From a bacterium (GTDB taxonomy: Bacteria; UBP13; UBA5359): a stretch of 24,988 bases of DNA. Shown here piece by piece: positions 1-7,688 of the stretch. The notes under the pieces are model-generated. The model did no database searches. It was given only the letters and a program-made list of their open reading frames with translations, and was not told the DNA's origin. Location: the NCBI GenBank assembly GCA_028685295.1, contig JAQUEL010000019.1:1-24988 (forward strand), in the 5' to 3' direction. Made by a program: the position numbers and the translations under genes. Position 1 is the first letter of the stretch; each line of letters starts with the position of its first letter.

Positions 1-47
1 ATCAACTTATTCATGTAAAATAATATCGGTACAGCCATTCACAATGT

Positions 48-122
48 GTCCCCGTAGCTCAGAGGATAGAGCACTGGCCTCCGGAGCCAGGAGCGGGTGT
101 TCGAGTCACCCCGGGGACGCCA
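48..122 (+). tRNA. tRNA-Arg (anticodon CCG)
   Basis: A complete cloverleaf can be drawn. The 7-bp acceptor stem pairs 48-54 with 112-118, the anticodon stem pairs 74-78 with 86-90, and the T stem pairs 95-99 with 107-111 around a TTCGAGT loop. The anticodon CCG is at 81-83, followed by G37. A discriminator G at 119 and an encoded CCA at 120-122 close the gene. The CCG anticodon reads CGG arginine codons. The reverse strand of the 3' half continues the reading frame of the recombinase remnant beside it, so this tRNA is a likely old attachment site. Confidence 0.95.
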
Positions 123-695
123 ATCTTCACTTTTGCCACATTCGGCTATCACATCGAACGGTTTTTTTAAGGTATAATGCAGCTTGTCGCCTTTCAGAAG
201 CAAGTTCGAAAGTAGGAAATTGATAAGCTGTCTTTTCTCATTGACTTTCAAACTTTCAAAGAGCTTATTCGCCTAAGATACCAGATTTAATACGGCCTCT
301 ACGGTTGCAATAAAGCTCTTATCCGTTTGGGCGTACGACTGCAGCTGGTGATTTAATTCAGCCTGCTTGCTCTTATACTCAGCGACCTTTTCGTCGTATT
401 CCTCGGCAGTAATACGCCCGTCGAGTTTATCCTCATACATAGCCCTTTTTCTTTTTTCCATGCGGTCGTAATCTTTCTTTACCAGTTCTATTTTAGACTG
501 GTAATATTTCTGATCATATTCATAGGATTCTTTGATCTGGGCCGTTAAGCTGGCAAGAACTTTATCAGGTATCCGCAAGTGATTGAATAACTCCTTCACT
601 TGTGCCAGAACTTTCTCCTCTCGCACCCTTATGGAATCGCAATCGCCCTTATATCGGTTGCAGCAGAGATAAGTGTATTTGTTTTTCTGCGGTGT
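123..695 (-). pseudogene. Large serine recombinase, C-terminal remnant
   Basis: On the minus strand one frame runs from 695 toward the tRNA and looks like the C-terminal part of a large serine recombinase (phage or conjugative-element integrase). It starts with half a zinc ribbon (a TYLCCNRYKGDC-like stretch near 630-675), continues as a long charged coiled coil with a DGRITAEEYDEK-like segment, and ends with the family-typical EKRQLINFLLSNL...KKPFDVIA. There is one in-frame TAG at 273-275, and a TAA at 696-698 closes the frame upstream. The catalytic serine domain is missing, so the gene is dead. Downstream the frame runs straight into the antisense of the tRNA-Arg 3' end, whose translation (RGDSNTR...) is spurious. 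Family assignment is by eye; the decay is directly visible. Confidence 0.8.
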
Positions 696-757
696 TTAGT
701 ACAAAATAGAAAGGGATAAAGTTGCAAAAAACACTTTGACCTTCGTTTAAAGGGTTT

Positions 758-779
758 AAGGGGCCGGGCCCGGCCCCTT
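758..779. terminator. 22-bp perfect GC-rich palindrome, likely terminator
   Basis: Positions 758-768 are perfectly complementary to 769-779 (AAGGGGCCGGG/CCCGGCCCCTT). It lies about 20 nt after the stop of the minus-strand SDR gene, so it could end that transcript. The T-rich side (CTTTTATT) follows on the plus strand, whereas on the minus strand only short TTT runs follow. It may act in both directions. Confidence 0.5.
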
Positions 780-797
780 CTTTTATTGATGCTTTGG

Positions 798-1553
798 CTA
801 GAATCGCGAAAAATCCGTATCGGATGAATAACCTTTGCCGCTCCATTCCGGGCGAGCATGGCGAATCAGCTGCATAGTAGCCATTGCTATATCCTCCGGG
901 CGGCGTGTTTTGCCCGCTTCAATGCTTTCTTTGGTGGAAGGAATCCATTTTCGGCCGGCCTCCGTATTTGCCTGCAGCTCCGTCATCTCTGTGTGGACAA
1001 GCCCGGGGCCGGCGGAAAAGACCATTACCGAACTCTCCAGCATCTTCAACTCTCTGGCCAGCAGGCGCGTCATCTCCATGAGAGCAGCCTTGCCGCAGGC
1101 GTACCCCGTACCCCCGGCAGGCCGCCCTCCGTCCATGCTTATAATTATGCCTTGATTGCGTCGTAGCATGTGCGGCAGCACTTCCCTGGTTGCCAGCATA
1201 GCCCCGTAGAGGTTGACGGTTACATCTTGCCACCAAGCCTCCGGATCCGTTTCATGAAGAGCGGCGATAGACCGAAAGCTGCCGGCATTGTTGAAGAGAA
1301 TATCCACCGTGCCGAAGGAGGCAACAGCGGTATCTACAAGGTGCCTGACCTGCTCCCTGTCGGTGATATCCGCAGGCGCGGCAAGCCCAACACCGCCCTC
1401 CTGACCGATTAGAGCGGCTGTTTCATCCAGCAACGCCTTTCTGCGCCCACAGCAGACAACGTTGGCTCCGTTGCGGGCAAATTCCAGAGCCAGGGCGCGG
1501 CCTATTCCGCTTCCTGCTCCAGTGATGATAACCGTGCTCTTTGCAATCTTCAT
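798..1553 (-). CDS. SDR-family NAD(P)-dependent oxidoreductase
   Basis: This is a classical short-chain dehydrogenase/reductase of 251 residues, soluble, with a Rossmann fold. The cofactor motif TGAGSGIG is at residues 11-18 and NNAG at 88-91. The catalytic triad is visible as Ser139, Tyr151 and Lys155 (YACGK). The sequence after the catalytic Ser (MDGGRPAGGTG) is unusually glycine-rich. The start is set at the ATG at 1553 because GGAGGAG lies about 8 nt before it; a longer frame reaching 1595 lacks such a site and adds nothing typical of the family. The substrate cannot be told from sequence. It stands alone on the minus strand, with a hairpin-forming inverted repeat upstream and a strong palindrome downstream. 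Confidence 0.88.
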   Translation of the reverse strand: MKIAKSTVIITGAGSGIGRALALEFARNGANVVCCGRRKALLDETAALIGQEGGVGLAAPADITDREQVRHLVDTAVASFGTVDILFNNAGSFRSIAALHETDPEAWWQDVTVNLYGAMLATREVLPHMLRRNQGIIISMDGGRPAGGTGYACGKAALMEMTRLLARELKMLESSVMVFSAGPGLVHTEMTELQANTEAGRKWIPSTKESIEAGKTRRPEDIAMATMQLIRHARPEWSGKGYSSDTDFSRF

Positions 1554-1577
1554 ACTCTGCACTCCTCCGTTCAGACT

Positions 1578-1645
1578 ACCCTCGGTATACCCCATATTCA
1601 GTACAGCAGAAGGGCAAAAACAAGGTGGCTTTTTATGCCGAGGGT
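1578..1645. repeat. 12-bp inverted repeat upstream of the SDR gene
   Basis: ACCCTCGGTATA at 1578-1589 is the reverse complement of TATGCCGAGGGT at 1634-1645 apart from one base, which can still form G-U in RNA. The arms are 44 nt apart and the inner arm ends about 10 nt before the SDR ribosome-binding site. It could be a leader hairpin or a pair of operator half-sites. No known riboswitch consensus is recognised. Confidence 0.4.
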
Positions 1646-1926
1646 GATATCCGATGACAGCCTGCTTATCGTTTGTTATTTCCGGCTCTCTAGCACTACT
1701 TTAGCATCGTATCCTGAGCTGTCAAGGCTGAGATGATCTGGTAAAGCAGGCTGCGGCCTTGGCTAACGGCGAGGGACTTATGGTAAAAGTATAAAACTAT
1801 TGGCAGACCTTAAAAGGCCTGAAGTTATGGGCTAGGCTGAAACGATAATCGGATGGACCCCTAGCCAGGCTTTTTCATATCTGGCACAGCTCTAAGAATG
1901 GCACCCAATGGACGCCAACTCTTCAA
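1646..1926. other. Gene-free stretch between the SDR and prepilin genes
   Basis: No open frame with a ribosome-binding site was found on either strand. The only supported content is the terminator-like structure at 1812-1875 and the upstream arm of the inverted repeat that ends at 1645. Short coding-like runs around 1735-1795 are interrupted by stops and match nothing I recognise. Confidence 0.5.
1812..1875. terminator. Likely bidirectional terminator after the prepilin gene
   Basis: GGCTAGG at 1830-1836 pairs with CCTAGCC at 1860-1866. An outer helix, AAAAG(G)CCT at 1812-1820 with AGGCTTTT at 1867-1874, extends it with one bulge. A T5 run (1871-1875) follows on the plus strand, and TTTT follows on the minus strand about 110 nt after the prepilin stop. 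Confidence 0.45.
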
Positions 1927-2496
1927 TCAAGGAGACACAGGGAGCCAGACATCGGTATCTGTCTGCTGGAGCCCGTTTTTAGACCACTTGATATGAGAAT
2001 CCGCATAAACATAGAGAATGCCGCCTCTATGAATTCGAACATTCCCGATATCTCCTGTCGAGCAGGCTAGATTGCCGGTATGCGGTTGGCTGGATTTACC
2101 AAAATCGCCGAAGGCGATAACGGCCGAGGCGGCGACAGTGAATTGCGAGCTGTTGAGGCCGCTTAAATTAGCATTGTAAAAATAATCGGTGCTGAATTCA
2201 GGAGCGCCGGTAGAGGGACAAGCAAAGATTTTTACGTTGCCGGATAGTGCTCTGAAGGGAAACTTATCATCGCCCGGTCCGTGCTCCGCCCAACTTTGGG
2301 CGAATATCCAGTTACCGCCGTGCTTTTCCACATACATGGCGTTAGCCATGGCTATCTGCCGCAGGTTATTCATGCAGACGGTGCGGCGGGCACTTTCGCG
2401 TGCGCCCATCAGGGTAGGCAGAAGTATGGCCATCATTATGCTGATAATGGTTATAACTACCAGCAATTCGATTAATGTGAACCCTTGCTTTTTCAA
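1927..2496 (-). CDS. Prepilin-type N-terminal methylation protein, H-X9-DG-like
   Basis: A 189-residue protein begins with [13 protein letters not shown], the class III prepilin signal: cleavage is expected between Gly and Phe, with Glu5 of the mature protein present. A single hydrophobic segment covers about residues 7-27. The C-terminal part contains [16 protein letters not shown], the H-X9-DG motif of the DUF1559-type pseudopilins but with DS in place of DG. The start is TTG with AGAGG 7 nt upstream; no ATG fits. It begins 14 nt after the MATE gene stop, so the two are probably co-transcribed. No prepilin peptidase, pilus ATPase or other pilin gene is in the window. Its surface role is unknown. 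Confidence 0.85.
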   Translation of the reverse strand: MKKQGFTLIELLVVITIISIMMAILLPTLMGARESARRTVCMNNLRQIAMANAMYVEKHGGNWIFAQSWAEHGPGDDKFPFRALSGNVKIFACPSTGAPEFSTDYFYNANLSGLNSSQFTVAASAVIAFGDFGKSSQPHTGNLACSTGDIGNVRIHRGGILYVYADSHIKWSKNGLQQTDTDVWLPVSP

Positions 2497-2510
2497 AGTA
2501 TGCCTCTGTT

Positions 2511-3953
2511 CTATACTTCTTTCGCCTCATCGCCGATAACGCCTACCGGGCCGGCCGGCGGCAGTTGTTTGATAATGACGCTTCTTATTTTCCAACGCCC
2601 TGATGCATAATAGATAATGCTGACCAGCATGGAGACTGCAAAGCTGATGGCCATAGCATACCAGATACCCTGTACGCTTCGCAAACGCTGTGACAGATAG
2701 TATGCCAGCGGTACCCGGAAGATCCACAGGCTTATCAGGGAGAATATGGTAGTCATGAATGTATGCCCGGCCCCGTTGATGACACCGTTGCTGGCAAAGG
2801 ATATGGCAAAGAAGACGTAAGCAAATCCTACTATGCGCAGATACTGCACGCCGGTATCTATAACTGCCGTATCGTTGGTAAAGATGCGTAGCAGCAAATG
2901 CGGAACCGAAAGCGCCAGCGCAGAGGGGATCAATGTTATGGCTGTGCTGAGAAAGGCGCCCCAGCGGAATATCTGCGATACGCGTGACAGCTTTTGTGCC
3001 CCGATATTTTGCCCGGACAGGGTAGAAATAGCCATGCCGAATGTTTGCGCCGGCATGAAGGCCAACTGATCGATACGAGAGGCAGCTCCGAAAGCCGCCG
3101 TAGCATTGGCTCCAAAACGGTTTACCATGCTAATGACAAAGATCATGCCCATAGATACCAATGATTGTTGAATAGCAGAAGGTATCCCAATTTTAATCGT
3201 GTGCCAGGTGGTTTCCAAATCCAGGCTTAGCCGGCGCCAATCGGGTGCTACCGGGCTGTCCTTTCGCTGCAGGTAAATATAAATTGCTACTGCTGCTCCG
3301 GCCTGGGTAATCACAGATGACCAGGCGGTGCCGTTCAATCCCAGGCATGGCAATCCCAGCAATCCGAACATCAGCAGCGGATCGAGTATAGCGGATAGGA
3401 TAACGGATGCAGCCTGAAAATAGAGGGGTGTGGTAGAATCTCCTATGCCGCGCAGCATGGAAGCAACCAGGAATACGCTAAAGGCAAAGGGTAGAGAGAT
3501 AAGGAATATACGCATGTAAGGTATAGCCAGAGATAGTACTTCAGCTGGAGTATCCATAGCCTCAAGAATATGCGGGGTGAATATCTCTCCAATAACAAAG
3601 AGAAGTACGCTCAAGCTGCCGACCAATAATACGGAGCTTTGCACCACTTTACGCATCTGCAGATAGTTTTTTGCGCCGCAATATTGCGATACCAGTATAT
3701 TTGTAGCCAGAGTGAGCCCGCCTGCCAGTGCCATCAGGACAAAGACGATGGGAAAGCTTACCGTAATGGCGGCCAGGTCGGCTTTCCCTAGAAATTGACC
3801 TACCCAGATGGCGTTGACAAAGCTATAGGCTGTTTGCAAAGCACTGCCGGCCAGCATCGGGAGGGTAAAGGCGACAAGATGGCGTGGTATGCTGCCGGTT
3901 GTCAAATCACGTCCCTGTCTCGGCGGGCATGTTTTCGGCTTCGATGAGTGCAT
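2511..3953 (-). CDS. MATE family multidrug/cation antiporter
   Basis: This 480-residue integral membrane protein has about twelve hydrophobic segments in two similar halves, as in MATE (NorM/DinF) exporters, which push cationic drugs or metabolites out against Na+ or H+. Family-typical features are the first helix region ([20 protein letters not shown]), the [13 protein letters not shown] segment, and the repeated GQNIGA loop of the second half. The ATG at 3953 has GGAGG 5 nt upstream. The length is usual for the family. It lies 55 nt after thyX and 14 nt before the prepilin-like gene on the same strand; a shared transcript is likely but a functional link is not evident. The substrate cannot be predicted. 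Confidence 0.93.
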   Translation of the reverse strand: MHSSKPKTCPPRQGRDLTTGSIPRHLVAFTLPMLAGSALQTAYSFVNAIWVGQFLGKADLAAITVSFPIVFVLMALAGGLTLATNILVSQYCGAKNYLQMRKVVQSSVLLVGSLSVLLFVIGEIFTPHILEAMDTPAEVLSLAIPYMRIFLISLPFAFSVFLVASMLRGIGDSTTPLYFQAASVILSAILDPLLMFGLLGLPCLGLNGTAWSSVITQAGAAVAIYIYLQRKDSPVAPDWRRLSLDLETTWHTIKIGIPSAIQQSLVSMGMIFVISMVNRFGANATAAFGAASRIDQLAFMPAQTFGMAISTLSGQNIGAQKLSRVSQIFRWGAFLSTAITLIPSALALSVPHLLLRIFTNDTAVIDTGVQYLRIVGFAYVFFAISFASNGVINGAGHTFMTTIFSLISLWIFRVPLAYYLSQRLRSVQGIWYAMAISFAVSMLVSIIYYASGRWKIRSVIIKQLPPAGPVGVIGDEAKEV

Positions 3954-4008
3954 AAATCCTCCAGGTTCTATATCTTGCTGTTATTTTAATCATGCCCTGG
4001 CAAGCTTA

Positions 4009-4605
4009 TTACGAAGTTTTTAGATCCTCAAACAACGCAGGAGCTATTTCCATGACGATATCGTATATTATCTCAGCTGCTTTACGTATCTCCCATTGTG
4101 CATGGTTATCCATTCTCAGCTTCAGAAAATTGCGTAAAGACCGTGCATTCATCGTTACCACCATAGTGGTACAACAGGCATTTGGCAGTAGATATCTGGC
4201 GTCTTGTTTGGGAACGCCTTGTTGTATCAGCCTGTTATAAGTATCCCAGGCTTTTTCTATCGCTTCCTCCCATAGGGGATCACCTTCGTCCACCGTATCC
4301 GGCCGTACTACATTGATTTCATTCTCTCTGCAGTATCTTTGGCTTTTAACGCTATAGGACATAAGGCGATGCCTGGTCCATTGTGCCAGGCAGGCGCGGG
4401 AGATTCCTTCCACTAGAAAAGTAAAATTGGCATGCTCTATAACGCTCTCATGACCGCGTCGTATGCAGCCGCTTACTGTAGCCGCTTTAGGTGCGCTTTG
4501 GTAGCATTGTGCAGCTGCAATTGCGCATAGCTCTGCAGGCTTGATATCCTTATATTTTTCCAGCAATGGATTACCTTGAGTATAAGCAATTAATTCGATA
4601 TTCAT
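4009..4605 (-). CDS. thyX: Flavin-dependent thymidylate synthase ThyX
   Basis: ThyX makes dTMP from dUMP using methylene-tetrahydrofolate, FAD and NADPH, replacing classical ThyA. The signature RHRxxSxxxxSxRY is seen as RHRLMSYSVKSQRY at residues 78-91, and the C-terminal arginine-rich substrate-binding part (MNARSLRNFLKLR) is intact. The start is the ATG at 4605, preceded by AGGAGAG at about 6 nt; an open frame reaching 4701 has no ribosome-binding site and reads a promoter region. At 198 residues it is at the short end for the family but has all core motifs. It is first in a minus-strand run with the MATE and prepilin-like genes and diverges from the histidine kinase gene at 4774. Confidence 0.95.
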   Translation of the reverse strand: MNIELIAYTQGNPLLEKYKDIKPAELCAIAAAQCYQSAPKAATVSGCIRRGHESVIEHANFTFLVEGISRACLAQWTRHRLMSYSVKSQRYCRENEINVVRPDTVDEGDPLWEEAIEKAWDTYNRLIQQGVPKQDARYLLPNACCTTMVVTMNARSLRNFLKLRMDNHAQWEIRKAAEIIYDIVMEIAPALFEDLKTS

Positions 4606-4638
4606 TATGTCTCTCCTGTTTCGAGATGTGATATTGAT

Positions 4639-4647
4639 ATCATACCA
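4639..4647 (-). promoter_or_regulatory. Extended -10 promoter of thyX
   Basis: Read on the minus strand this is TGGTATGAT, a TGn-extended -10 element. It ends 33 nt before the thyX ATG. No good -35 is present at 17 nt (CGAAAT), which is tolerable for an extended -10 promoter. Confidence 0.45.
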
Positions 4648-4717
4648 CAGGCAGACAAGAAATTTCGATTGAAAAACAGTTAAAACATTACTTGCGGACA
4701 TATTATACGGTCTTGGG

Positions 4718-4747
4718 TTTACGTTGTTCGATGTATTAAGCTATAAT
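4718..4747 (+). promoter_or_regulatory. Sigma-A-type promoter of the PAS histidine kinase
   Basis: A perfect -10 TATAAT lies at 4742-4747, with a partial -35 TTTACG at 4718-4723 and an 18-nt spacer. It sits just upstream of the AAGGAGGGG ribosome-binding site at 4761-4769. Confidence 0.5.
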
Positions 4748-4773
4748 AAATACTATATGTAAGGAGGGGCTTG

Positions 4774-6708
4774 ATGCAGAATAACAAAATAGAGCATCTT
4801 TTAATGTTGAAGACAGCTATGTCTTCAAGTGCTGAAGGCATAATTATCGTGGATTGCTTTAGTTGCCCTGTGTTTATTAATAGTACAGGGCATAAGCTTA
4901 TTCGGCATAAATTATCATTAACTTTACCTCTTAAGCAACAAGTGGAACTGCTCGGACTCAGTCATCCGGATGGATACAAAATGCTTTTTGCAGAGACACC
5001 GCTAGGCAGGGCATTGCAAGGCAAGGTGGTTATGGATGAGCTGTTTAGTTTTTTTCTGCCTGATATGAAAGAGATCTGCTTACACGGCAGCGCTAATCCC
5101 ATAGATGATGGAAATGGCAAAATAGCGGGAGCGATATATATTTTCCGCCAGGCCGGAGAGAGAAAGACGGTTAAAGATGGTCCTCGGGAAAAAGATCAGG
5201 TGCAGGCAAGGAGAACGTTAATTCATCAGCAGAATCGTTTAGAGGCAATTTTGGAAAATATACCGTCAGGAGTGATCATCGCAGAAGCCTCGGAGGGCCT
5301 GATCACTTATGTTAACCGGCGAAGCGAGGAAAAATACGGCCTGAAGCCTAAAAAGGATGCCTCTTTATCAAAGTGTTGGGAAGAAATAAATATCTTGAAA
5401 CCAGGAGGTGACCGTTATCTCTTTGAGGAGCTTCCCATCAACCGTGCCCTTATGTGTGGTGAAGATGTCAGAAATGCGGAGATTGTTATCGAGCATCCCG
5501 ATGGCTATTATATCAATTTATATACTAATGCCGCTCCTATATTTGATGAAAAGGGCAAGATCATTGAGGCAGTAATGGCCTTTAACGATATAACGGAATT
5601 CAGGCAGGTGGAGGAAGAGCGCCGGCAGCTTCTGGAGCAGGTGGAGCGCTGGGCGGCGGAGCTGGATATAGCTCTTTCTTCTATAGCCGATGGTCTGATA
5701 ATATATAATATCGATGGCCGGATAATCCGGATGAATTGTGCGGCCAGGCGAATGTTCGGTTACCCTGATCTTCCTTTAGAGGAACTTCATGGGAGAACTA
5801 TCATGTCCAATGCCTATGATGCCTCCGGCAGGCAGCTTGAGATTGATGAACTGCCTGCATGGCGTGCTTTGCGAGGAGAGACGGTATGTAATATGGTAAT
5901 GGTCTTTGGTTTGCCTGAAACCAGCAATATCTGGGTCTCCGTCAGTGCTGCTCCGCTTTGCCTGGCTGACAGAGGTATTATAGGATCGATAACTACCTTT
6001 ACCGATATTACCGCACTTCATGATCTGCAACAGCAGCAGGAGGACCTGCTTAATGCCGTTTCTCATGATCTTCGTAACCCTTTAAGTTTGATACAGGGGC
6101 ATGCGCAGCTTATGAAACGAACTCTGCAGGAGGAGCTGAAAAGTGTCGATACATCAAATATGTTAATCAGCGCTTCAGCTGTTATAAATTCGGCCAGACG
6201 CATGAACGTGATGATACAGGACCTTGTTGATGCCGCCCGTATGAGCGCCGGATGTATGGCTCTCGACTTCGGTCCGGTTGATATACAGCAGTTTATTCGG
6301 GATCTGCTGGAGCAATTTTCGGGTGCGATAGATATTTCCAGGATAGAGCTTTCTTTACCGAAAAGCCTACCCCAAATAATGGCCGATTCCTCTCGTCTGG
6401 AGAGGATAATGAGCAATTTGCTCAACAACGCTTTGAAGTATTCCGGCGATAAGGTGGTTATTGAGGCTGAAACATATCCGGAAAAAGTGCAGATATCCGT
6501 TATCGACAGTGGATTGGGTATAACAGAAGAGGAGATGCCTTATATCTTTGATCGCTTTTACAGGACAAGGGCAGCTACCAGGACGGAAGGATTGGGATTA
6601 GGGCTTTATATCACCCGAAAACTGATAGAAGCTCACGGCGGTGAGATCTGGGCGGAGAGCCATGTTGATAAAGGGAGTACTTTCCGGTTTACCATGCCTG
6701 TATATTAA
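4774..6708 (+). CDS. Soluble multi-PAS sensor histidine kinase
   Basis: A 644-residue kinase with no signal peptide or membrane segment, so it probably senses a cytoplasmic cue. It has three PAS-like segments (about residues 10-130, 155-275 and 290-410). The HisKA domain follows, with phospho-acceptor His431 in SHDLRNP, then the HATPase domain with N box (NNLLNNALKYS), G1 (DSGLGI), F box (FDRFY) and G2 (GLGLGLYI), all intact. The ATG at 4774 was chosen over a TTG at 4771 because it sits 6 nt from GGAGG. There is no response-regulator gene on either side, so it is an orphan kinase here. No PAS cofactor can be assigned. The gene has its own promoter and diverges from thyX. Confidence 0.9.
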   Translation: MQNNKIEHLLMLKTAMSSSAEGIIIVDCFSCPVFINSTGHKLIRHKLSLTLPLKQQVELLGLSHPDGYKMLFAETPLGRALQGKVVMDELFSFFLPDMKEICLHGSANPIDDGNGKIAGAIYIFRQAGERKTVKDGPREKDQVQARRTLIHQQNRLEAILENIPSGVIIAEASEGLITYVNRRSEEKYGLKPKKDASLSKCWEEINILKPGGDRYLFEELPINRALMCGEDVRNAEIVIEHPDGYYINLYTNAAPIFDEKGKIIEAVMAFNDITEFRQVEEERRQLLEQVERWAAELDIALSSIADGLIIYNIDGRIIRMNCAARRMFGYPDLPLEELHGRTIMSNAYDASGRQLEIDELPAWRALRGETVCNMVMVFGLPETSNIWVSVSAAPLCLADRGIIGSITTFTDITALHDLQQQQEDLLNAVSHDLRNPLSLIQGHAQLMKRTLQEELKSVDTSNMLISASAVINSARRMNVMIQDLVDAARMSAGCMALDFGPVDIQQFIRDLLEQFSGAIDISRIELSLPKSLPQIMADSSRLERIMSNLLNNALKYSGDKVVIEAETYPEKVQISVIDSGLGITEEEMPYIFDRFYRTRAATRTEGLGLGLYITRKLIEAHGGEIWAESHVDKGSTFRFTMPVY

Positions 6709-6745
6709 CGATTGCGATCTTTGTATGAGGTTTTTTGCACTCGCC

Positions 6746-6774
6746 TTGATAACCCTATCCCGTTGCAGTATAAT
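6746..6774 (+). promoter_or_regulatory. Near-consensus promoter of the thiamine operon
   Basis: TTGATA at 6746-6751, a 17-nt spacer and a perfect TATAAT at 6769-6774 make a strong sigma-A-type promoter. The expected start near 6781 is about 25 nt before the TPP riboswitch. Confidence 0.8.
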
Positions 6775-6803
6775 AAGGCTGTTTTGAACGGAACATAAAC
6801 TCT

Positions 6804-6886
6804 AAGGATGCTGGGGGAGCCCTTGGGCTGAGAGCAATCACCCTTTGGACCTGATCCGGTTAATGCCGGCGTAGGGAATGCACCTT
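6804..6886 (+). ncRNA. TPP (THI-box) riboswitch aptamer
   Basis: The thi-box core is unmistakable: GGGGGAGCCC, then GGGCTGAGA, then ACCC..., GGACCTGATCCGG, TTAATGCCGGCG and GTAGGGAA. P1 can form from GG(A)TGC at 6806-6811 with GCACC at 6880-6884, with one bulged A. TPP binding here is expected to switch off the downstream thiazole and pyrimidine genes. Confidence 0.95.
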
Positions 6887-6904
6887 GGGCAATCTCTTTT
6901 TTGA

Positions 6905-6936
6905 GGCCCGCATCCTTTTCTGGTAGCGGCCTTTTT
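6905..6936 (+). terminator. Riboswitch-controlled intrinsic terminator
   Basis: GGCCCGC at 6905-6911 pairs with GCGGCC at 6926-6931, with one bulged C, and is followed by T5 at 6932-6936. A competing helix joins AAGGATGC at 6804-6811, the 5' strand of P1, to GCATCCTT at 6910-6917. That helix breaks the terminator stem and works as an antiterminator. This fits an OFF switch: TPP stabilises P1 and lets the terminator form. Confidence 0.7.
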
Positions 6937-6956
6937 GTTGTACTAATTTGTTACCG

Positions 6957-7688
6957 ATGTTCCTGCTGTATACTGTGGATGTGAAAAAATTGCCCAAGTG
7001 TATATGTAAGCCCGCCAATAATGGATCGAAGATCAAGCGTCTGCCACGTCTTATGGCTATAACGGACGGTTCTCTTTACGGTAAGGATCTTCTGGAATGC
7101 ATAGAAGCAGTACTGGCCGGAGGCATGGATACTCTCCAGCTCCGGGAAAAGCTGCTGACTACGGCTGATCTCTTTCGGCTGGCGCGTCAGGTTTTGCCGA
7201 TTTGCAGACGTTATGGAGCATTATTGCTGATCAACGGCAGGGCAGATGTGTCTTTAGCAGTTGGTGCCGATGGTGTGCATCTGGGCGGCGACGCTCTATC
7301 GCCATCGGAAGTGAGACGTTTGGCGGGAAGAGATTTTCTGATAGGCTTTTCGGCACATGCTTGCGAGGAGCTGTTGCATAATTCTGAGGCCGATTATGCT
7401 ACTATCAGCCCGGTTTATCCCACGCTGTGCAAACCCGGTGCCGGGGGGCTGGGACTACCTGAATTAGCCAGGGTATGTATGCGCTCCTCTCTGCCGCTTT
7501 TGGCTCTGGGGGGCATATCGTCAGAACGCCTGCCGGAGGTGGCTGCCGCCGGAGCAGTTGGTGCAGCCTTTATGAGTGCTTTGTTTCAAGCCGACGATCC
7601 GCAGGCAGCGGCTGGTAAAATAAAAGATGCATGGATCGAGGCTGTTAAACCCGGTAATATAGCTATTGATAGAGGTAGTCCGTTATGA
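6957..7688 (+). CDS. ThiE/TenI-like thiamine phosphate synthase family protein
   Basis: This is a TIM-barrel protein of the ThiE/TenI family. ThiE joins thiazole phosphate and HMP-pyrophosphate; TenI is a thiazole tautomerase. Visible motifs are LQLREK, LINGRADVSLAVGADGVHL, SPVYPTLCKPG and LALGGIS. The ThiE Mg-binding aspartates (the D of IND and the D of GQxD) appear to be Gly and Ala here (INGRAD, HLGGDAL), and NGR is TenI-like. However, the TenI active-site His before the xVFxT segment is Pro, as in ThiE. The exact activity is therefore open. The start is uncertain: the ATG at 6957 and the TTG at 6948 both lack a clear ribosome-binding site, and the conserved fold begins near 7045. It is the first gene after the riboswitch terminator and overlaps the next gene by ATGA. 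Confidence 0.85.
   Translation: MFLLYTVDVKKLPKCICKPANNGSKIKRLPRLMAITDGSLYGKDLLECIEAVLAGGMDTLQLREKLLTTADLFRLARQVLPICRRYGALLLINGRADVSLAVGADGVHLGGDALSPSEVRRLAGRDFLIGFSAHACEELLHNSEADYATISPVYPTLCKPGAGGLGLPELARVCMRSSLPLLALGGISSERLPEVAAAGAVGAAFMSALFQADDPQAAAGKIKDAWIEAVKPGNIAIDRGSPL

Noticed and set aside
39-122. Protein end RGDSNTRSWLRRPVLYPLSYGD on the minus strand
   Set aside because: It is a translation of the antisense strand of tRNA-Arg, a well-known artefact, not real recombinase sequence.
123-280. In-frame TAG in the recombinase as a pyrrolysine or recoding site
   Set aside because: The gene also lacks its catalytic domain, so simple decay explains the stop.
1690-1890. Possible riboswitch between the SDR and prepilin genes
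   Set aside because: Compared by eye with c-di-GMP, cobalamin, SAM, THF and T-box consensus; none of the core motifs is present.
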